A DNA stretch of 64,000 nt from Viscum album. Its lineage: Eukaryota; Streptophyta; Magnoliopsida; Santalales; Viscaceae. Shown here piece by piece: positions 1 through 13,376 of the stretch; positions within the stretch are counted from its first letter, which is position 1, and the number at the start of each line of letters is the position of its first letter. Location of the stretch: the NCBI GenBank assembly GCA_963277665.1, contig OY728143.1, positions 233,855,591 to 233,919,590 on the forward strand, given 5' to 3'. The notes beneath the pieces were generated by a model that saw nothing but the letters and a program-made list of their open reading frames with translations, had not been told where the DNA came from and searched no databases. The position numbers and the translations under genes are program-made.

Positions 1-2535
1 ATGGGAAGCCCCTATAATTTTTTCCAAGAAAGAAGATGGGAGTTTGACGTTGTGCATGGACTTCTAGCACCTGAACTAGGTGACCATGAAGAACAAGTAC
101 TCACTACCGATAATTGATAACTTCTTCGACTAGATGAAGGAAGAAATGTGGTTTTCAAAGATAGTCTGAGGACCATGTTATCACCATCTTTGGGTACGGG
201 ATGAGGATGTACCGAAGACAGACTTCCGGTGCTGGTATGGCCACAATGTATTCCGGGAGATTCATTTCAGCGTGATAAACACCACAGCAGTGTTCATGGG
301 ACTCATGAACAGGATCATCTAGACCTACCTTGACCGGTTCATTATGGTCTTCATCAAAGACATCTTAGTTTACTAAGAGTTAGAGGAGGAGCATGATAAA
401 CACCTGCGAATAGTGTTGTATACACTCTGAGAGGACTAACATTACACTAAGCTCTTAAAGTGTCAGTTTTGGATTCAGGAGGTCCATTTCCTAGGACAGG
501 TCATTCGAAGGTAGGAGATGGAGTAGATCTAGTGAAGATAGAGGCGGTTCTTTCTTAGGATCCACCCAAGAGCATGAATGATGTGCGGATATTATTGGGG
601 TTGGCTGGTTACTATCCGTGGTTTGTGCCCAAATTTTCTAGGGTAGCAGCACCCTTAAAAGAATTAACATGGAATGGACAACCCTTCATGTGGAAAGAGA
701 AATTCCATCAAAGATTATAGGAGATTAGGCAGAGAGGGACTAGTGCCCCCATCTTGAGACTACCAGAGGAGGGCGCTGGGTATGTAGTTTACTACGATGC
801 ATTTAGGAATAGGCTCAAGTGTGTCCTGATGTAGGAGAGAGCGGTGATCGACTACAACTCACAGAATTTGAGGCAACATTAGTAGAACTACACAACCCAT
901 GTTTTGGAGTTAGCAGCAGTGGTATTTTCCTTGAAGATGTAGAAGAACTACTTGATGGGAGAGCATTTCACCATTTACTCCGACCACAAGTGTCTCAACT
1001 ATATCTTCTCCGATAAGGACATGTACCTAAGAAAACGATGATGGATAGAGTTCTTCCAGGACTATGATTATGATATAGTAAATACTCTTGGAAAGAGGAA
1101 TATGGTGGAAAACGCGCTCAGCAGGAGGACCGGGTTGCAGCTGCTGAGTGATGTGACAGAGCAGTTAGCCATGATGAAAATATACTTCATAAATGATGTT
1201 GAAGCTATTTACCTATAGTTGATGGATGTTACTCCCCCACTCTTATTGCGAGTAAGGGAGGCACAACTTGGGGATGTTGACTTTGAGGCTCAACATGATC
1301 AGATATCCTCAAGATGGGCTCCTGATGGATTTTTGATAGGTGGGGATCACATCATCCTTTTCACAGGCCACACCATAGTGCCAGTGACTTTACAGAAGGA
1401 TGTTTTGAGGGAGTTCCATACTTCCCCTCTAGAGGTACATCCTAATTGGTAAAGATGTACCAGGACCTCCAGCATTAGTACTCCTAGCCAGGGATGAAGA
1501 ATGCATGGGCCATGTTCGTTTTACAATGTCTCACATGTCAGTAAGTTAATGCCGAGAACCAAGTTCTAGTAGGCTTGAATCATCCACTCTAGGTACCAGA
1601 GTGAAAATGGGATGGTATCTCTATGGACTTCATGATGGTATTACCACATACATCCATAGGCCATGACTTAATTTGGGTGATCATTAACCGACTCACCATG
1701 TGAGCTCACTTCCTACCCTTCGAGGATTAGGGATCAATATATGGCTTGGGATGCCTCTACATCTAGGAGATAGTGCTGCTAGACATGGTTCCTTCGACGA
1801 TCGTCTCAGATCGTGAATCCCTCTATACATCATAGTTTTTAATGTGATTATAGGAGGCGTTCAGAACACAGTGGAATTTGAGCACAGTTTTTCATCACTA
1901 GACAGATGGTCAGATAGTGTGGACCATACAGATCATGGAGGACTTACTCCGTGCTTGTGTCGTTGACTTGGTCATAGTTGGAAGGACCACCTACCACTGG
2001 TAGAGTTTTTATATATCAACAGCTATCACTCCCCTATTGGCATGGAACCATTTGTGGCCTTGTACAAGAATCCTTACAGATCACCGATATGCTGGAAAAA
2101 CCTTGGGGAGTTGGAACTCATGGGTCTAGAGTTAGTACACGCTACCACCGAGAAGGTGCAGATTATCTAGGAGTGAATGAGGACTGCGTAGAGTAGGGAA
2201 AATTCTTATGCTAAAATGATATGGAGACCCTTGGATTTAGTGGAGGGATATCATGCATTCATTCGAGTCTCACCCTGACGAGGATTGTGGAGATTTTTTC
2301 TGGGTGGAAATCTATCTCTGAGGTTTATCAGACCTTTTCAGATCCTTATCAAAGTTGGAGAGGTGGCGTACTACCTAGATCTTCCCCCACAGATGCTCCA
2401 GGTTCATGATGTTTTCTATGTCTCATAGTTGAGGAGGTTCATGCATGATCCATCGCATGTCCTCAACTGGGGAGAGCTGGATATTGATGATGGGGAAATG
2501 TTTGTGGAATTCCCAATAAAGATATTGGATTGATA
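1..2535 (+). pseudogene. Decayed Ty3/Gypsy pol (RT, RNase H, integrase), Tekay/Del-like
   Basis: Pol polyprotein remnant of a Gypsy retrotransposon, readable only by switching frame and passing many stops. Reverse transcriptase: NKYSLPIIDN near 92-125; the catalytic box at 350-361 reads FIKD where the family has FIDD. RNase H at about 895-1130 shows ELAAVVFSLK and YSDHKCLNYIFSDKD. Integrase runs from about 1300: CLTCQ at the zinc finger, then IWVIINRL, STIVSDRES and TDGQIVWT in the core. The C-terminal part ends near 2535 with LRRFMHDPSHVLNW. The longest open stretch is under 80 codons, so it is dead. Gag, protease and the 5' LTR lie before base 1. The lineage call rests on the C-terminal motif and the long LTR that follows and is less certain than the Gypsy call. 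Confidence 0.85.
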
Positions 2536-2696
2536 GGAGGGGTGCTACGTAGGTAGTCAATTCCATTAGTGTGCATCTGATGGAAGCATGGGAATCTCCA
2601 AGAAAGAACATTAGAGTGGGATGCTCAGATTCGTGCTCAGTACCCCCATCTTTTTGTTTAGTTGTTGTTTTGGATTTCAATAACATAAATCCCTAT

Positions 2697-2707
2697 GGTG
2701 GTGAGAA
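2697..2707 (+). other. Candidate polypurine tract of the + strand Gypsy element
   Basis: GGTGGTGAGAA lies directly before the TGTAACATCTC start of the LTR. It is purine-rich apart from two T residues, as expected for a decayed plus-strand priming site. Confidence 0.4.
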
Positions 2708-4240
2708 TGTAACATCTCATAATTTCGGTGTAATTTTTTTATTTATATGGGATTATTTCGAGACTGCGAAATTTGACGGCACATGATTTCAAGGTCCGGA
2801 GTTCCTAGAACCTAATTTTGAACTTTTTATAAGGCAAATTTAGTAAACTTGAGAGAAGGTTTTTATATCTTTTGAAATAGTTCTCGGATTAAAAATCTTA
2901 AGGAACTGTTGAATTCAGAAAAACGAGATTTTCTTCGATATGACATAACTTTTTCCAAAAGGGCCGAGCAGAAAATTTATTTTTTTAGACCATTCGTTAA
3001 AAATAGTAAAATAATATAAAGGAATTATTTTATTTTCTTTCTCACAGTTGAGTGGCGGATGTCGACGCTACAAGGCAGCGATAGGGTCGCGAAGATGCAC
3101 ATTAATGAGGCTCATTAATGGCTCGTTAACTCGCTGTATAGTGATGTTTAATGATGCATAACAGTGACACAATTTCTTAAATAAAACAATATAACATTGC
3201 GACATCGCATCATAATGGGAATGCTATGATGTGATCCTATTTATTGTTCAATGAGATAGGGAAATAATGTTTAAAATTTTGGTGGACTATCTAGAGAACC
3301 CATGATGGACTTAAACCTTAGTGAAGAACAGAAAATGCTATCAGAACTTCTTCATCATCGACGACTTTTGATGATCGGATCTGGGAAGCAACATCGACAT
3401 CTTACTCACTAGACAACAAATTCTGTGACATCAGATGTCATATGAAGTATGGGTTTTTATTTGATATTCTTCTGAACCCTTTTCAAAAATATGAAAAACA
3501 CAGAACAACCCTCGAACAAGATGATCTGTGATTCGTGCGTTATGTGGGAGGGTGATTTATTCTGGGGGTTATTTTATTCTCGTTCCAAATCAAGGAATGT
3601 AATGATTGACCAGAAACTCTCCGAACCTCCCCAATCTTTAAACCTATAACTTGGAGGCCCCAGGCAAACACGAACAAGGCCCAACAACCTTGTCATGTGC
3701 ATTCTTGGTGGTTATACCCTCGAAATTATAGAATGGAAGGTTTGGGATCATTACAATGAAGAGAGAACTCCTCAGAGGACATAGATGCTAAGGGATCGAA
3801 GAACGAACCACTGGAGCACATTAAGTGGTCCACTAAACCCTTTAACAGTGCGCCGACACTGGCAGTAGCCCCATCCATAGTAGTAGCAGTGGTCGGTCTT
3901 TCTAGCTGCATGAAGGAGGAAGCCCGCATGGGCGGGCAACATTTATAGGGAAGTTGCAGATCATTAGATACAACGGCTTACTAAAGGACACCATGCCAGG
4001 CGGGGAACTAGAGGAAACAATGCTGGAGGAAGCGATGCTAGAAGAGGCACTGTGTGGAAGGAAGTCTCACGTCCAAGCCATTTAGACGGCTGATGAAACT
4101 GTGGTCCATAGATCGTGGCTAGTGGAAGGTCCACGTGCCAGCGGGGCTTGGGGGAGCCAGACGCGGTAGCCAGGACGTGTCCCGATTGGTCGGCACCATA
4201 GGTCACACTGTGTGGACGATCCCTAGCTGGAGGGATGATC

Positions 4241-4340
4241 CCCTAGTGGGCCAAACCCATGCCCAGTGGGACGGACTACGCCGGTAGGCCGGACCCACAC
4301 CCAACGGGCCGGAACCACACCTAGTGGGCCGAACCCACCC
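4241..4340 (+). repeat. 20-bp minisatellite, five units, GC-rich
   Basis: Five consecutive 20-bp blocks share a GGGCC-RRACCCA core, for example CTAGTGGGCCGAACCCACCC at 4321-4340 and CCAACGGGCCGGAACCACAC at 4301-4320. The second unit (4261-4280) is the most diverged. More degenerate relatives continue to about 4440. Confidence 0.7.
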
Positions 4341-4827
4341 CGGCATGCAAGACTTGTGACCTCTTTGGGCTGGCTGGATTAGACCAAGATGTCGGGCCAC
4401 TTAGCGGGTTGGACCCTCACCCAACGAGGTAAGTAAAGCAATGCCTATTGGGCCTGGCCCACTGGCCAGGCCAGACCAGACTGACCTTGACCCAAAGCAG
4501 GTCGGGTCGAGTATATCTAAATGAGCCAGGGTATGTGTGACCCCTGGCAGGGTAGGTTAGGTCAGTCTGACCATGTCGGACCGGGCACAGTCGCAACCAC
4601 CCCTCTGATTACTAAAATGCCTGTATATTGCAAACTGCATGTCCGATTGACGAGCTATTTGCAGGGTTGGGACCCTCTCAAAGAGGTGGAACTTTTGGAA
4701 GGATCAGTAGCGACTTTAATGGATTTTGAGATGCAAAGAAGTGATTGAGGAGCGATTCTACCAAGAACACAACATACAGAACCCTGAGACTGTATGAGAC
4801 CTGAATACTGATGACTTTTTGCCCAAT

Positions 4828-5050
4828 AGGAAGCACCTCTCTCTGATTTTGCAGGCCCATAATGGGAAGCACCTCTCTTTGAATTTTTAGGCACATGGTA
4901 CACTACTAGGAGGAGTACCTCAGTAGGCCATGACTAGTGGGAAGCACATCTCTATGACTTTATTGACCACGATACGCGACATGGAGGAGTACCTAAGCAG
5001 TCCAATGTTAGTGGGAAGCACCTCTTCGTGACATGGCAGACCCACTATAC
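4828..5050 (+). repeat. Tandem repeat built on a GGGAAGCACCTCTCT motif
   Basis: The motif starts at about 4828, 4864, 4939 and 5013, giving spacings of 36, 75 and 74 bp. The last two full units also share a GGAGGAGTACCT segment upstream of the motif. This looks like a ~37-bp unit that was doubled into a ~74-bp unit inside the LTR. Confidence 0.65.
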
Positions 5051-5731
5051 TCAGTAGGGGAAGAGTTCACCAGCTGCCAAACTTTTCAACGATTTGACTG
5101 ATGATGCTAGTACTACTACCCTAGAATATACCCGGTGTGTCTTTTCTTGTGTTTTATGATTTTTGTTGAGTAATTTCTGTGTGGTATTTCCTTTTGTTTT
5201 TAGGTCCCTACTAGGTATTATGTTACTCACCCCTTCACGTTATTTTCCTGTACGTGTTGTGTCTGGTGAAGACAACCAATGTTTTGAAAGGAGTGCTCAA
5301 GGAGACGAGACTGACAGATGATTCGATGGTGGACTTGGTGTCATAGGACAAGGCGAGGAACATTAGTACTAATCAGACATGACATACTACTTCAGATTCC
5401 AGTAGCTTCACTATTCTCATGACCAGGTGGGGTTTTCTACGGATGGCCATTAAAGATTCCCTTTTTGTACTTGATGTTTTAAGTTCCTTGATGGATTTGT
5501 ATTCTGGCCCACTTACATTCAATTGAACTTACACTTACCCTTGTTTTAGTGGTACTTGCTTCCCCCTTTCAGTGTGTCGGGATGTGTTTGGGCTTGTGTG
5601 TGCGCATAGGTACTCAGGAAAATGCATCCCACTTGCTGGTTGACGCATTCGACACTAGTCACCATCCCATGGCCTTCAAGAGGCGGGCATGAGGTCGTCA
5701 CGACATGGGCCCTGGGGGACAGGTCATAACA

Positions 5732-8700
5732 AATAGGGGGTTAATTCATAGAAGAATATGTTCATTTTTATTATCATTAATCCATTTCATATCAATTTTA
5801 GATACATTATTCTATATATTTGTATATGATATATAGTTGACTGAAAAAAATGAGCTGAAGTGGATAAAAAGCATTTAAATACTTGAAATTTAATAATCGG
5901 TTTACAAATAAATAAAAATGGGGAGGTTGGTTCAAAAATAAATTGAAATATTTTTTCCTGTAAATTCACCTAAAATTTTTCTGTAGTCATTCAAAAAAGT
6001 AGTATTCCCATGGGAGTTTAAAAAATTGATGACAAAAATTTCCACCATGGTCTTCATTATCACAAGGGGAGTTTCTAGTTTGAGTCTCTTTTTAATGGAG
6101 TCAATATGAAAATGCAAAAAAAAAATTAGGTAGCAGCTGTTTAATATGGTGTTTTTATTTAAAATTTCGTTTTTGGAAACAATTATGTTTTTATGTCGTT
6201 GTTTACACTATGTTGGTCATTATTGTAGATTTTTTTAGAATTATAATTTCAAAAATTTAATAAGTTTAATAATTGACCATTGTGTTTAGAGCTTTTTATT
6301 TCAAAATATCAATGAAACCTAGGTAGACCCACAATGGGAGTAGTGTAAGCCACAATGTAGCACATTCATGACTAACTAATATCTTATATGGGTGATTTAT
6401 ATTGGAAAATAAAATTACCCATGTTGTGTTGGTGGAAATGTTTAGTTGAGAGAATACCTATGTAAAATGAGGTCTAAATGCTGTATCGTTATATAGTGTA
6501 AGGTGGTCAATGCTTCATGAATGTGGATTTATAAATACTATAAAATAAGGGAAAATGATTTTTGTGGTAGCTATCAGGAAGGATCTATTTCCCTATATGG
6601 GAGTTTTCATCAGAGAGTACACTAATTTTTTTGAATAACTAGAGATTGTGACTATTTTTTATGTGGATATTATATAGCTTCATTATAGTTATGGATTAGA
6701 CATTAACATAATTTTTGAAATATCATTAGTGATGATTTTATTAAAGGAAATATACTGGATATATTTAAATGAGTGAAATTTGGATTTTGATTGGTTATTT
6801 GAATTTTGAATTTTAATTTTATGATTATTTTGTTAATTAATATACAATTTTACAGAATAGAGAAGAGATAAAAATTTTGAGAATACTAAATACCTAGATA
6901 ATGAATTGTGTTTTCTGAGGGGATAATATGCATCAATAATATATGAATTATTATATATCTATTCTATAATGGATTTTTTTTATCGAATATGAATAAAATT
7001 AGAGTTGTTTTTTGAAGTGATGTATTTTTTGTGATTAAATTGAGATGAAATTAGGGATTAACTAATATTTTAGAGTTATATTTTATTTTAAATTAATGAA
7101 TATAATATATATTTAATGTCACAAACATATCTTAATTTACCATATTAATTTATTAATATTTTTTTTGTTTTTAATTATGTTTTAGGATAAACCTATTTGA
7201 TATTATAAATTTTTTGAATTTTATTACAATCACCTAATCATCACACTATTAAGATGAATATAGTGTTAGAAAAAGTTTTTAAATATGAAAACATAATAGA
7301 GGTGTCTCTCATGGTAATTTCATGGATTACCAAATTTCGTTACTAAACCATGTTGGTGAGTAATTGAATTTAGTTAGGGTCGTATGGGGAAATTTATTGT
7401 ATACAATGAGTCAAAACATAGTGTCTTTCACAAACAATAAAAATTTTTAATTCAATATTTTTCATAGTATCAATTTAAATGGAAACTCAAAACTACCACC
7501 TATCACTCATCTTAGACGATCAATAAACCTATCCCCCTTAATTTTTTCCAATAATAATTTTTTTTACACATTATTCATACATAAATCTTAGTTCTTAATG
7601 GTATGTCCTTCCCATATAATATCAGTCCCACTTATTATACTTCTCCATTATTTTCTAACACCAATATGGTATCAGTAAAATAGTGTACTGGATCATTGGA
7701 ATTCTTATAGTGGTATTCATGGTTTTAGGTTTTATCTTTTTTCATTTCAGTTATTCTTAACATTTAGGGTAATAATTATAACTCACCTCATTGATGAGAA
7801 AATGTTCTATAGATTTAGTGTAGGATTTCCCTCCACAAAATATTTTTCATCAAATTAATGAAAAAATTAATTTTTTTTCAATGTAATGTATTAGTTCCCC
7901 AGTAATAGTATTTAACATTTATAAGGACAAATTTAATGTAAAATTAATATTCACATGATTTTCATTTTAATTCAATAGTTATTCTAAAATTAGAAACATT
8001 GTACAAATATGTTAGGTTTTGTTAAATTTCATGAATGAACATTATGAATAATTTATGTGATGTTAAAAGGATATTTTACGTGTATGGTTGTAATTAATAT
8101 ATACATGGTAATAATTATATGTATTTAAAAATTTGAATGAAAATATGTGAATGTTTGAAAGAAGATATGTTTATATATACTTACATTTTAATTTATATGA
8201 CAATACAAATAATTCAAAACCTTATGGATTTTAAATTTAAACTCAAAGATTTATTTTCAGGGAAATATAAGTTAATTTGTAAAGAAATTTATATGGTCAA
8301 TTTGGAACATGTTTCCAATATTTTCATGGAGAACATTGAATCATTCCATTTAGTATATTTCTAAAATGTGTCTCTATTATGTAAGGATTTCTCAAATGGG
8401 GGAAATGTACATGTTGAACATTGTACTTGATATAAAAAATAAGGTGTTTTTATATTAAAGGTGTTTTGAGGTTATGGTGAACATAATAATAATGGTTTTA
8501 TTATAATGATATTGATGTAAACTTATCTATTTTTATATTATGGGACACAATGTGATGTTCAGTGGGAAATATAGGTTCACATGTTTTAATAGTTCATGAT
8601 CATGTTATGAATAATTTTCCTCTGGGAGGATATATTCTACTTATGGTATTACCCCCATTCATAGAAAAATCAGGGTAACTCCAAATGATAGGGTTGGGTG

Positions 8701-11700
8701 TTGATATCTAAATTGAGACTAATTTTATAATTATATTAATATTACCTTGTTTATCCCTCGAGGTCCTTTTATCCCAAGATGATACATATATTTTTATACA
8801 CTATGGTAGGTATTTGATTTCATAATTTTTTAAAATGATCTATTATTTGTACCTTAATATTTTATATCTAATATTAAATTGAATGGAATCATATATTGTG
8901 TTATATAATTAGGCTGAAAATGGGTGTATTTTATAAAGGATAATTTGAAAAATAATTGTTTTCTAATTTCTATGTTTCATTTAGTGAAAATAAAAATTAT
9001 TTTTAAAAAAAATTATTGTTACATTTATTATATTTTAAATTATTTATCATGATAATGGATTTTCCAAATATTCCTTAAAACTAACATAAAATTGATATTT
9101 AGTTTTAAAATATTTTATAAATTATGGATTTTATTTTCCATAAAAACATTTTAGTTAGGCTCATGCATATTAAAATATTCAGTTCGTGTTTAGATCCTAT
9201 ATGATATTATAACATGTTTGGTTTTGATGTCATATGTCGAATCATTGATCCACAAAGAGGTATAATAGGGATTATGATTTAAATAATTTATCATATATAA
9301 TCGTCAAATTCAACCACATATAATTTCAATTTTCATTAAACCTTTTATATATTTATATGTGGTGTTTTTGGATGCTCAATCTTATGGATAATTTTTTACT
9401 GGTTGTTGTAAGTGAGACAAGGGAAATTTTTCCATTAAAAATATACATTCTTTATTTCCACTTGTATGTTTCTTCTTATTTCATATAGCATGGAGGTTGA
9501 AATTTACAAGAGGTCATCGCACCCTTACTATAGAATATATTCTATATACCTAATGTATTTTATTGGTAGAAACCATTCCCAACTACACTTATATTATTCC
9601 ATGAATTCATATTACTAACCTGCGATCATTCGGTGTTCACCCAAGGTATGACATGAAATGGTTCAACTACACTAAAAAAGGGGGTCATTGTTGGTTCAAT
9701 GAAATATGGTATCACTGTCTAGTTTCTACATATGTCCATTATTTTATAATTTACATTGTAATTTGGTGATTAATGTTAACTTTGAGATTGGTAATTCATG
9801 AAATTGAAAGAAAATGTAGAATGATTCTTCCTAACTTTTTCATTTTTTATACTCTCGAGATTTCATTGGAAATCTATCATTATGTCTATGTATTTTTGAT
9901 ACAATTATTTAATTCTTATATTATTTCTATTTTGTTTTTTTGGTTTGGTGGATGATAAAGGGAGTGATTTGGTGGTACTTGATGATCTCATAACACATAT
10001 AATAGCACATGAATCTAGAGAAAATGGTTAAAATAACTCTTGGTGGCAGTGGTGTAGTTGTCACATGGTCATGAAAACTATGTGGTTGGGCTAATATTAA
10101 AAAAAATTCCAATATTGAAATTATATATTTCTATAATTTTATAATTCATTTTTTATCATTACCTATTCATGAAAATTGGTTGAATAATTAGAATTAATTT
10201 TAAAAAAATTACTTTAACTTGTCACATTTGTATTTTAAATTGATTAATGTGTGTTTATAAATTAATTTTGAAATGTTAATCATGGGTAAGTTTCTAATTA
10301 AATTTACAACTTCAAAAAAGGTTACAATTTTAATATATAATCAAATAATTAGTTTTTTATCTACATTTATTGAATATTTTCAAATAATTTTAATTAATAA
10401 CTACCATTATTTTTATATCAATATATATATATATATATATCATAATCTATTTTCTCTATTTTTTACATTCCAACTATACAAATCCATTTTGAAGGATATA
10501 TAACTCTATGGGGTCCATTTCAATTCATCATGACATGTTATGCAAGCTAATAATGATATATGGTTTTAAATGGAGATATAATTTATGATATACGGGTATT
10601 ACCCTATCCCCATTAAATAAATTGCACCGTATTTGTTTTAATTATTAATTTCTAATAACATTAATCAATGGTATCTAAAATATTTATTAAATTTGTGTTA
10701 TAATTCCAAATATGATTTCTTCATATTAGAGAATGCTGAAATTACAAGAGGGAATGAATTTATTTTTAATAAATTAAGTAATAATAAGTATTTTTATAGA
10801 CTAAAAACCACATTGGAAATGTTGATGATAATTAACAACTTATATGGAAACTAAAATAATTAAATGATATTTGTATGGTAATGGAATATGTAATACAGAA
10901 TTGTTTTAAATAACTGTTAATGAGTAAGAATATACTAATAATAAACTAAAGACTAAAAAATGATCAAATTTATTTTTGAATGTATTTTTAAAATTTTATC
11001 AATAACAAATAACAATAAATTATAAAATAAATAATGCAACATTATAAAGAAAATTATCTAACCTTCTTCAATAAACCCCTATGGCTCCAAGAGATTTTTT
11101 GAGGATTATTATATAATTTTATATCTTTAATAATATAAAAGATACAAAAAATCTTGTTAATTTTAATATGTTATAGAAGGAAACTAAAAATGAACCTACC
11201 CTAGAAATTTGATGGTAATATCTAGAAACAAGAAAAAGAGGTAATCCATTTCCATTATGTTATTTTGGAATGATATCCAAGCCTTTCAATTTAAAATATA
11301 GAACATACAAAAATAGAGTATGGATTGTAATATGGTAGGATTTCTTGAATAAATCTAAATAACGATCAACCAGGAGAATTTCAAATTCATAAAATAGTCT
11401 ACCCTAGGTGGTCGTGAAAGGAATTGGAGAGGTATGGAAATATTTACAAAATACACAAAAGATTATAACTCATAGAAAATTAAGGATCAAAAGAAATTTA
11501 TTTTTATATCAAATAAATGATCTCAATTTTTTGAGAAGTTATGTTTCTAAACCTCTATAAGGGTCTATTTATACCATTCAGAAGATATAGAGATGTTTTT
11601 GGTCACATCATGTATATAAAGATTAAAGTAAATGAGTAATTAAAATCATTTAAAGATCCATTGAATGTTTTATAAATAATAAATTGACTTGAATTATGAT

Positions 11701-13184
11701 CATACCTACTAGTTAGTATGACATCCAAGGATTCAATGCCTATTCTTACTTATAACTACTAGACAGTTCTCCAAAACTAGCAGACCAGTGAAATCTTTAA
11801 GGTTGTTATTATAATGTTAAATACACATGATTTATGTTGGAACTACACTGGCTAGCTGGTGTTTTATGCATCCTTGAGTAATACATCATGTTTTTTCAAA
11901 TGTTGAAATTCTTTTTATAGAAATGAAAACATCATTCGAGGAGTTCTATATGAAAATCAATACATAAAAAGGATTCTTAATTTCTAATTTGATACTCATA
12001 AAATGTGTCATTGTATTACTATAATTTCAATGATCCATCCATGTTTCCTTTACTTAAATAAAATAATTAATAACATTAAAGCGTGTTTGGTGATCATTAT
12101 AACTTAAAATGATGAAAAAAAGAACATTGTATACAATTTTGATGATCAAAACCACTTGGATAAATAGGGTATAAAAGAAGAATAAAATAATTACATCATA
12201 ATATATTTTATATATAGTATTTTATCTACAATGTAAAATAACATCCTTCCCCCACCAAAAAAATATACACAAATAATATAATTTACAATAAATTTACATA
12301 ACACCAGATATTGAAATAATTTTAATTTCTATATATTTTCATCCCATTTAGATTATAATAATGAATTCAATGATAGGGTTGTGATTTATTAAATAAATAT
12401 ATAATATTTAACACTATATTTATTATCATTAATAAACACTAGAGATTGAAAACATTTATGTTATATATATTTGGACATATAAGATGGATAAAATTTTAAA
12501 AGATATATTTCAAGTAATGCTCGCGAATATTTAAACTCATGACATGAAAAAAATATAAGGGTCATAAAAATGATCAAGAGTTAAATAAAATTTCCAAAAC
12601 ATTTTTTTTAAAAGTATCTTCTAGGATCATAATGTAATAACATAATAATATCCCCTAATTTAGTCATTCTTAAATATTAGGAGATATTAGCCAAAATTTA
12701 AATAAAAAAGTAATATTTTTATATGAAAATAATTTAAATATAAATTCAGATTCCACATTTTGAAATAAAAAATATATTCACTAAATTAGTTATTTTAAAT
12801 ATAATGTTATTAAACCATATAAAATTACCCAACAATGGTAAACTACATGTTAACTTATGGTCCACTACTCATAAAAATGGTGTATATAAATTAAAAACCC
12901 AACCAATGATTATTGATGTAATAAATCCAAGATGCATCACCTCTAGAACCAAATCCATATGTTTTTTTTCTAAAATCTAATTTACCTAATTGGAGAATTT
13001 TAATGTCTTGTTTTTAGAAGAATTATAATTTTTTGAAAACATTAAAAAAAGCATTTGAAAAAAAGCCTACATTTTTGTACAATAAATTAAAAAATTAAAA
13101 ATATCCCCATTGTTAATTTTTAATTATCCCAAGTTAATCATAATGAAATCACATTTAAAAATGTCATAATGATCAAAGATTATG
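5732..13184. other. AT-rich non-coding stretch, no gene recognised
   Basis: About 7.5 kb of strongly AT-rich sequence with only short chance ORFs. A perfect (AT)10 run lies at 10421-10440. Because 13185-13371 is the RNase H tail of an old minus-strand Copia element, the right-hand part should hold that element's 3' region and LTR, but I could not recognise either. Confidence 0.6.
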
Positions 13185-13371
13185 TATTTTTTAAGATATT
13201 GACAATTTTATGTTTCTTAAAATCCATTTGATGAACAATATCACCTATCATAAAATGATATTGATGAGAATACTGTCTAAACATATTGTTCCTGGACAAA
13301 TAATGATTGATATGATATTTGGAGATATTAATCATACTACGGGTTTCACAAATGATTAAAACGTGATCATA
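13185..13371 (-). pseudogene. Ancient Copia element E0: RNase H C-terminal remnant
   Basis: On the minus strand this reads INISKYHINH, then SRNN and YHFMIGDIV. This matches the end of Copia RNase H, where element D in this window has [13 protein letters not shown] and IRHHFLRDH. It is the continuation of the RNase H fragment at 27002-27410: Gypsy element A is inserted between the two, with a TTTTA duplication at the break. Heavily decayed, with frameshifts. Confidence 0.6.
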
Positions 13372-13376
13372 TTTTA
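13372..13376. repeat. Target-site duplication (left) of element A: TTTTA
   Basis: TTTTA here is repeated at 26997-27001, directly outside the two ends of element A. Five bases is the usual Gypsy duplication length. Confidence 0.85.

Larger units (their letters stand above)
2708..5731 (+). mobile_element. 3' LTR (~3.0 kb) of the decayed + strand Gypsy element
   Basis: The LTR is inferred from its position after pol, its start TGTAACATCTC and its end CAGGTCATAACA, giving TG...CA ends. About 3.0 kb fits Tekay/Del elements, which have long LTRs. No second copy is in the window, so the borders are not confirmed by alignment, and no target duplication can be tested because the 5' end lies outside. 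The middle (about 3900-4560) is GC-rich in contrast to the AT-rich flanks and carries two tandem repeats, listed separately. No open reading frame of interest is present. Confidence 0.6.

Noticed and set aside
7667..7678. TGGTATCAGTAA on the + strand after CTAACACCAATA, resembling a Met-tRNA primer-binding site next to an LTR end.
   Set aside because: No matching LTR pair, polypurine tract or coding remnant is visible on the + strand around it; an 8-9 base match can occur by chance in 7.5 kb.
9707..9714. Second TGGTATCA motif on the + strand with a G-rich run upstream.
   Set aside because: No LTR boundary or repeat supports it.
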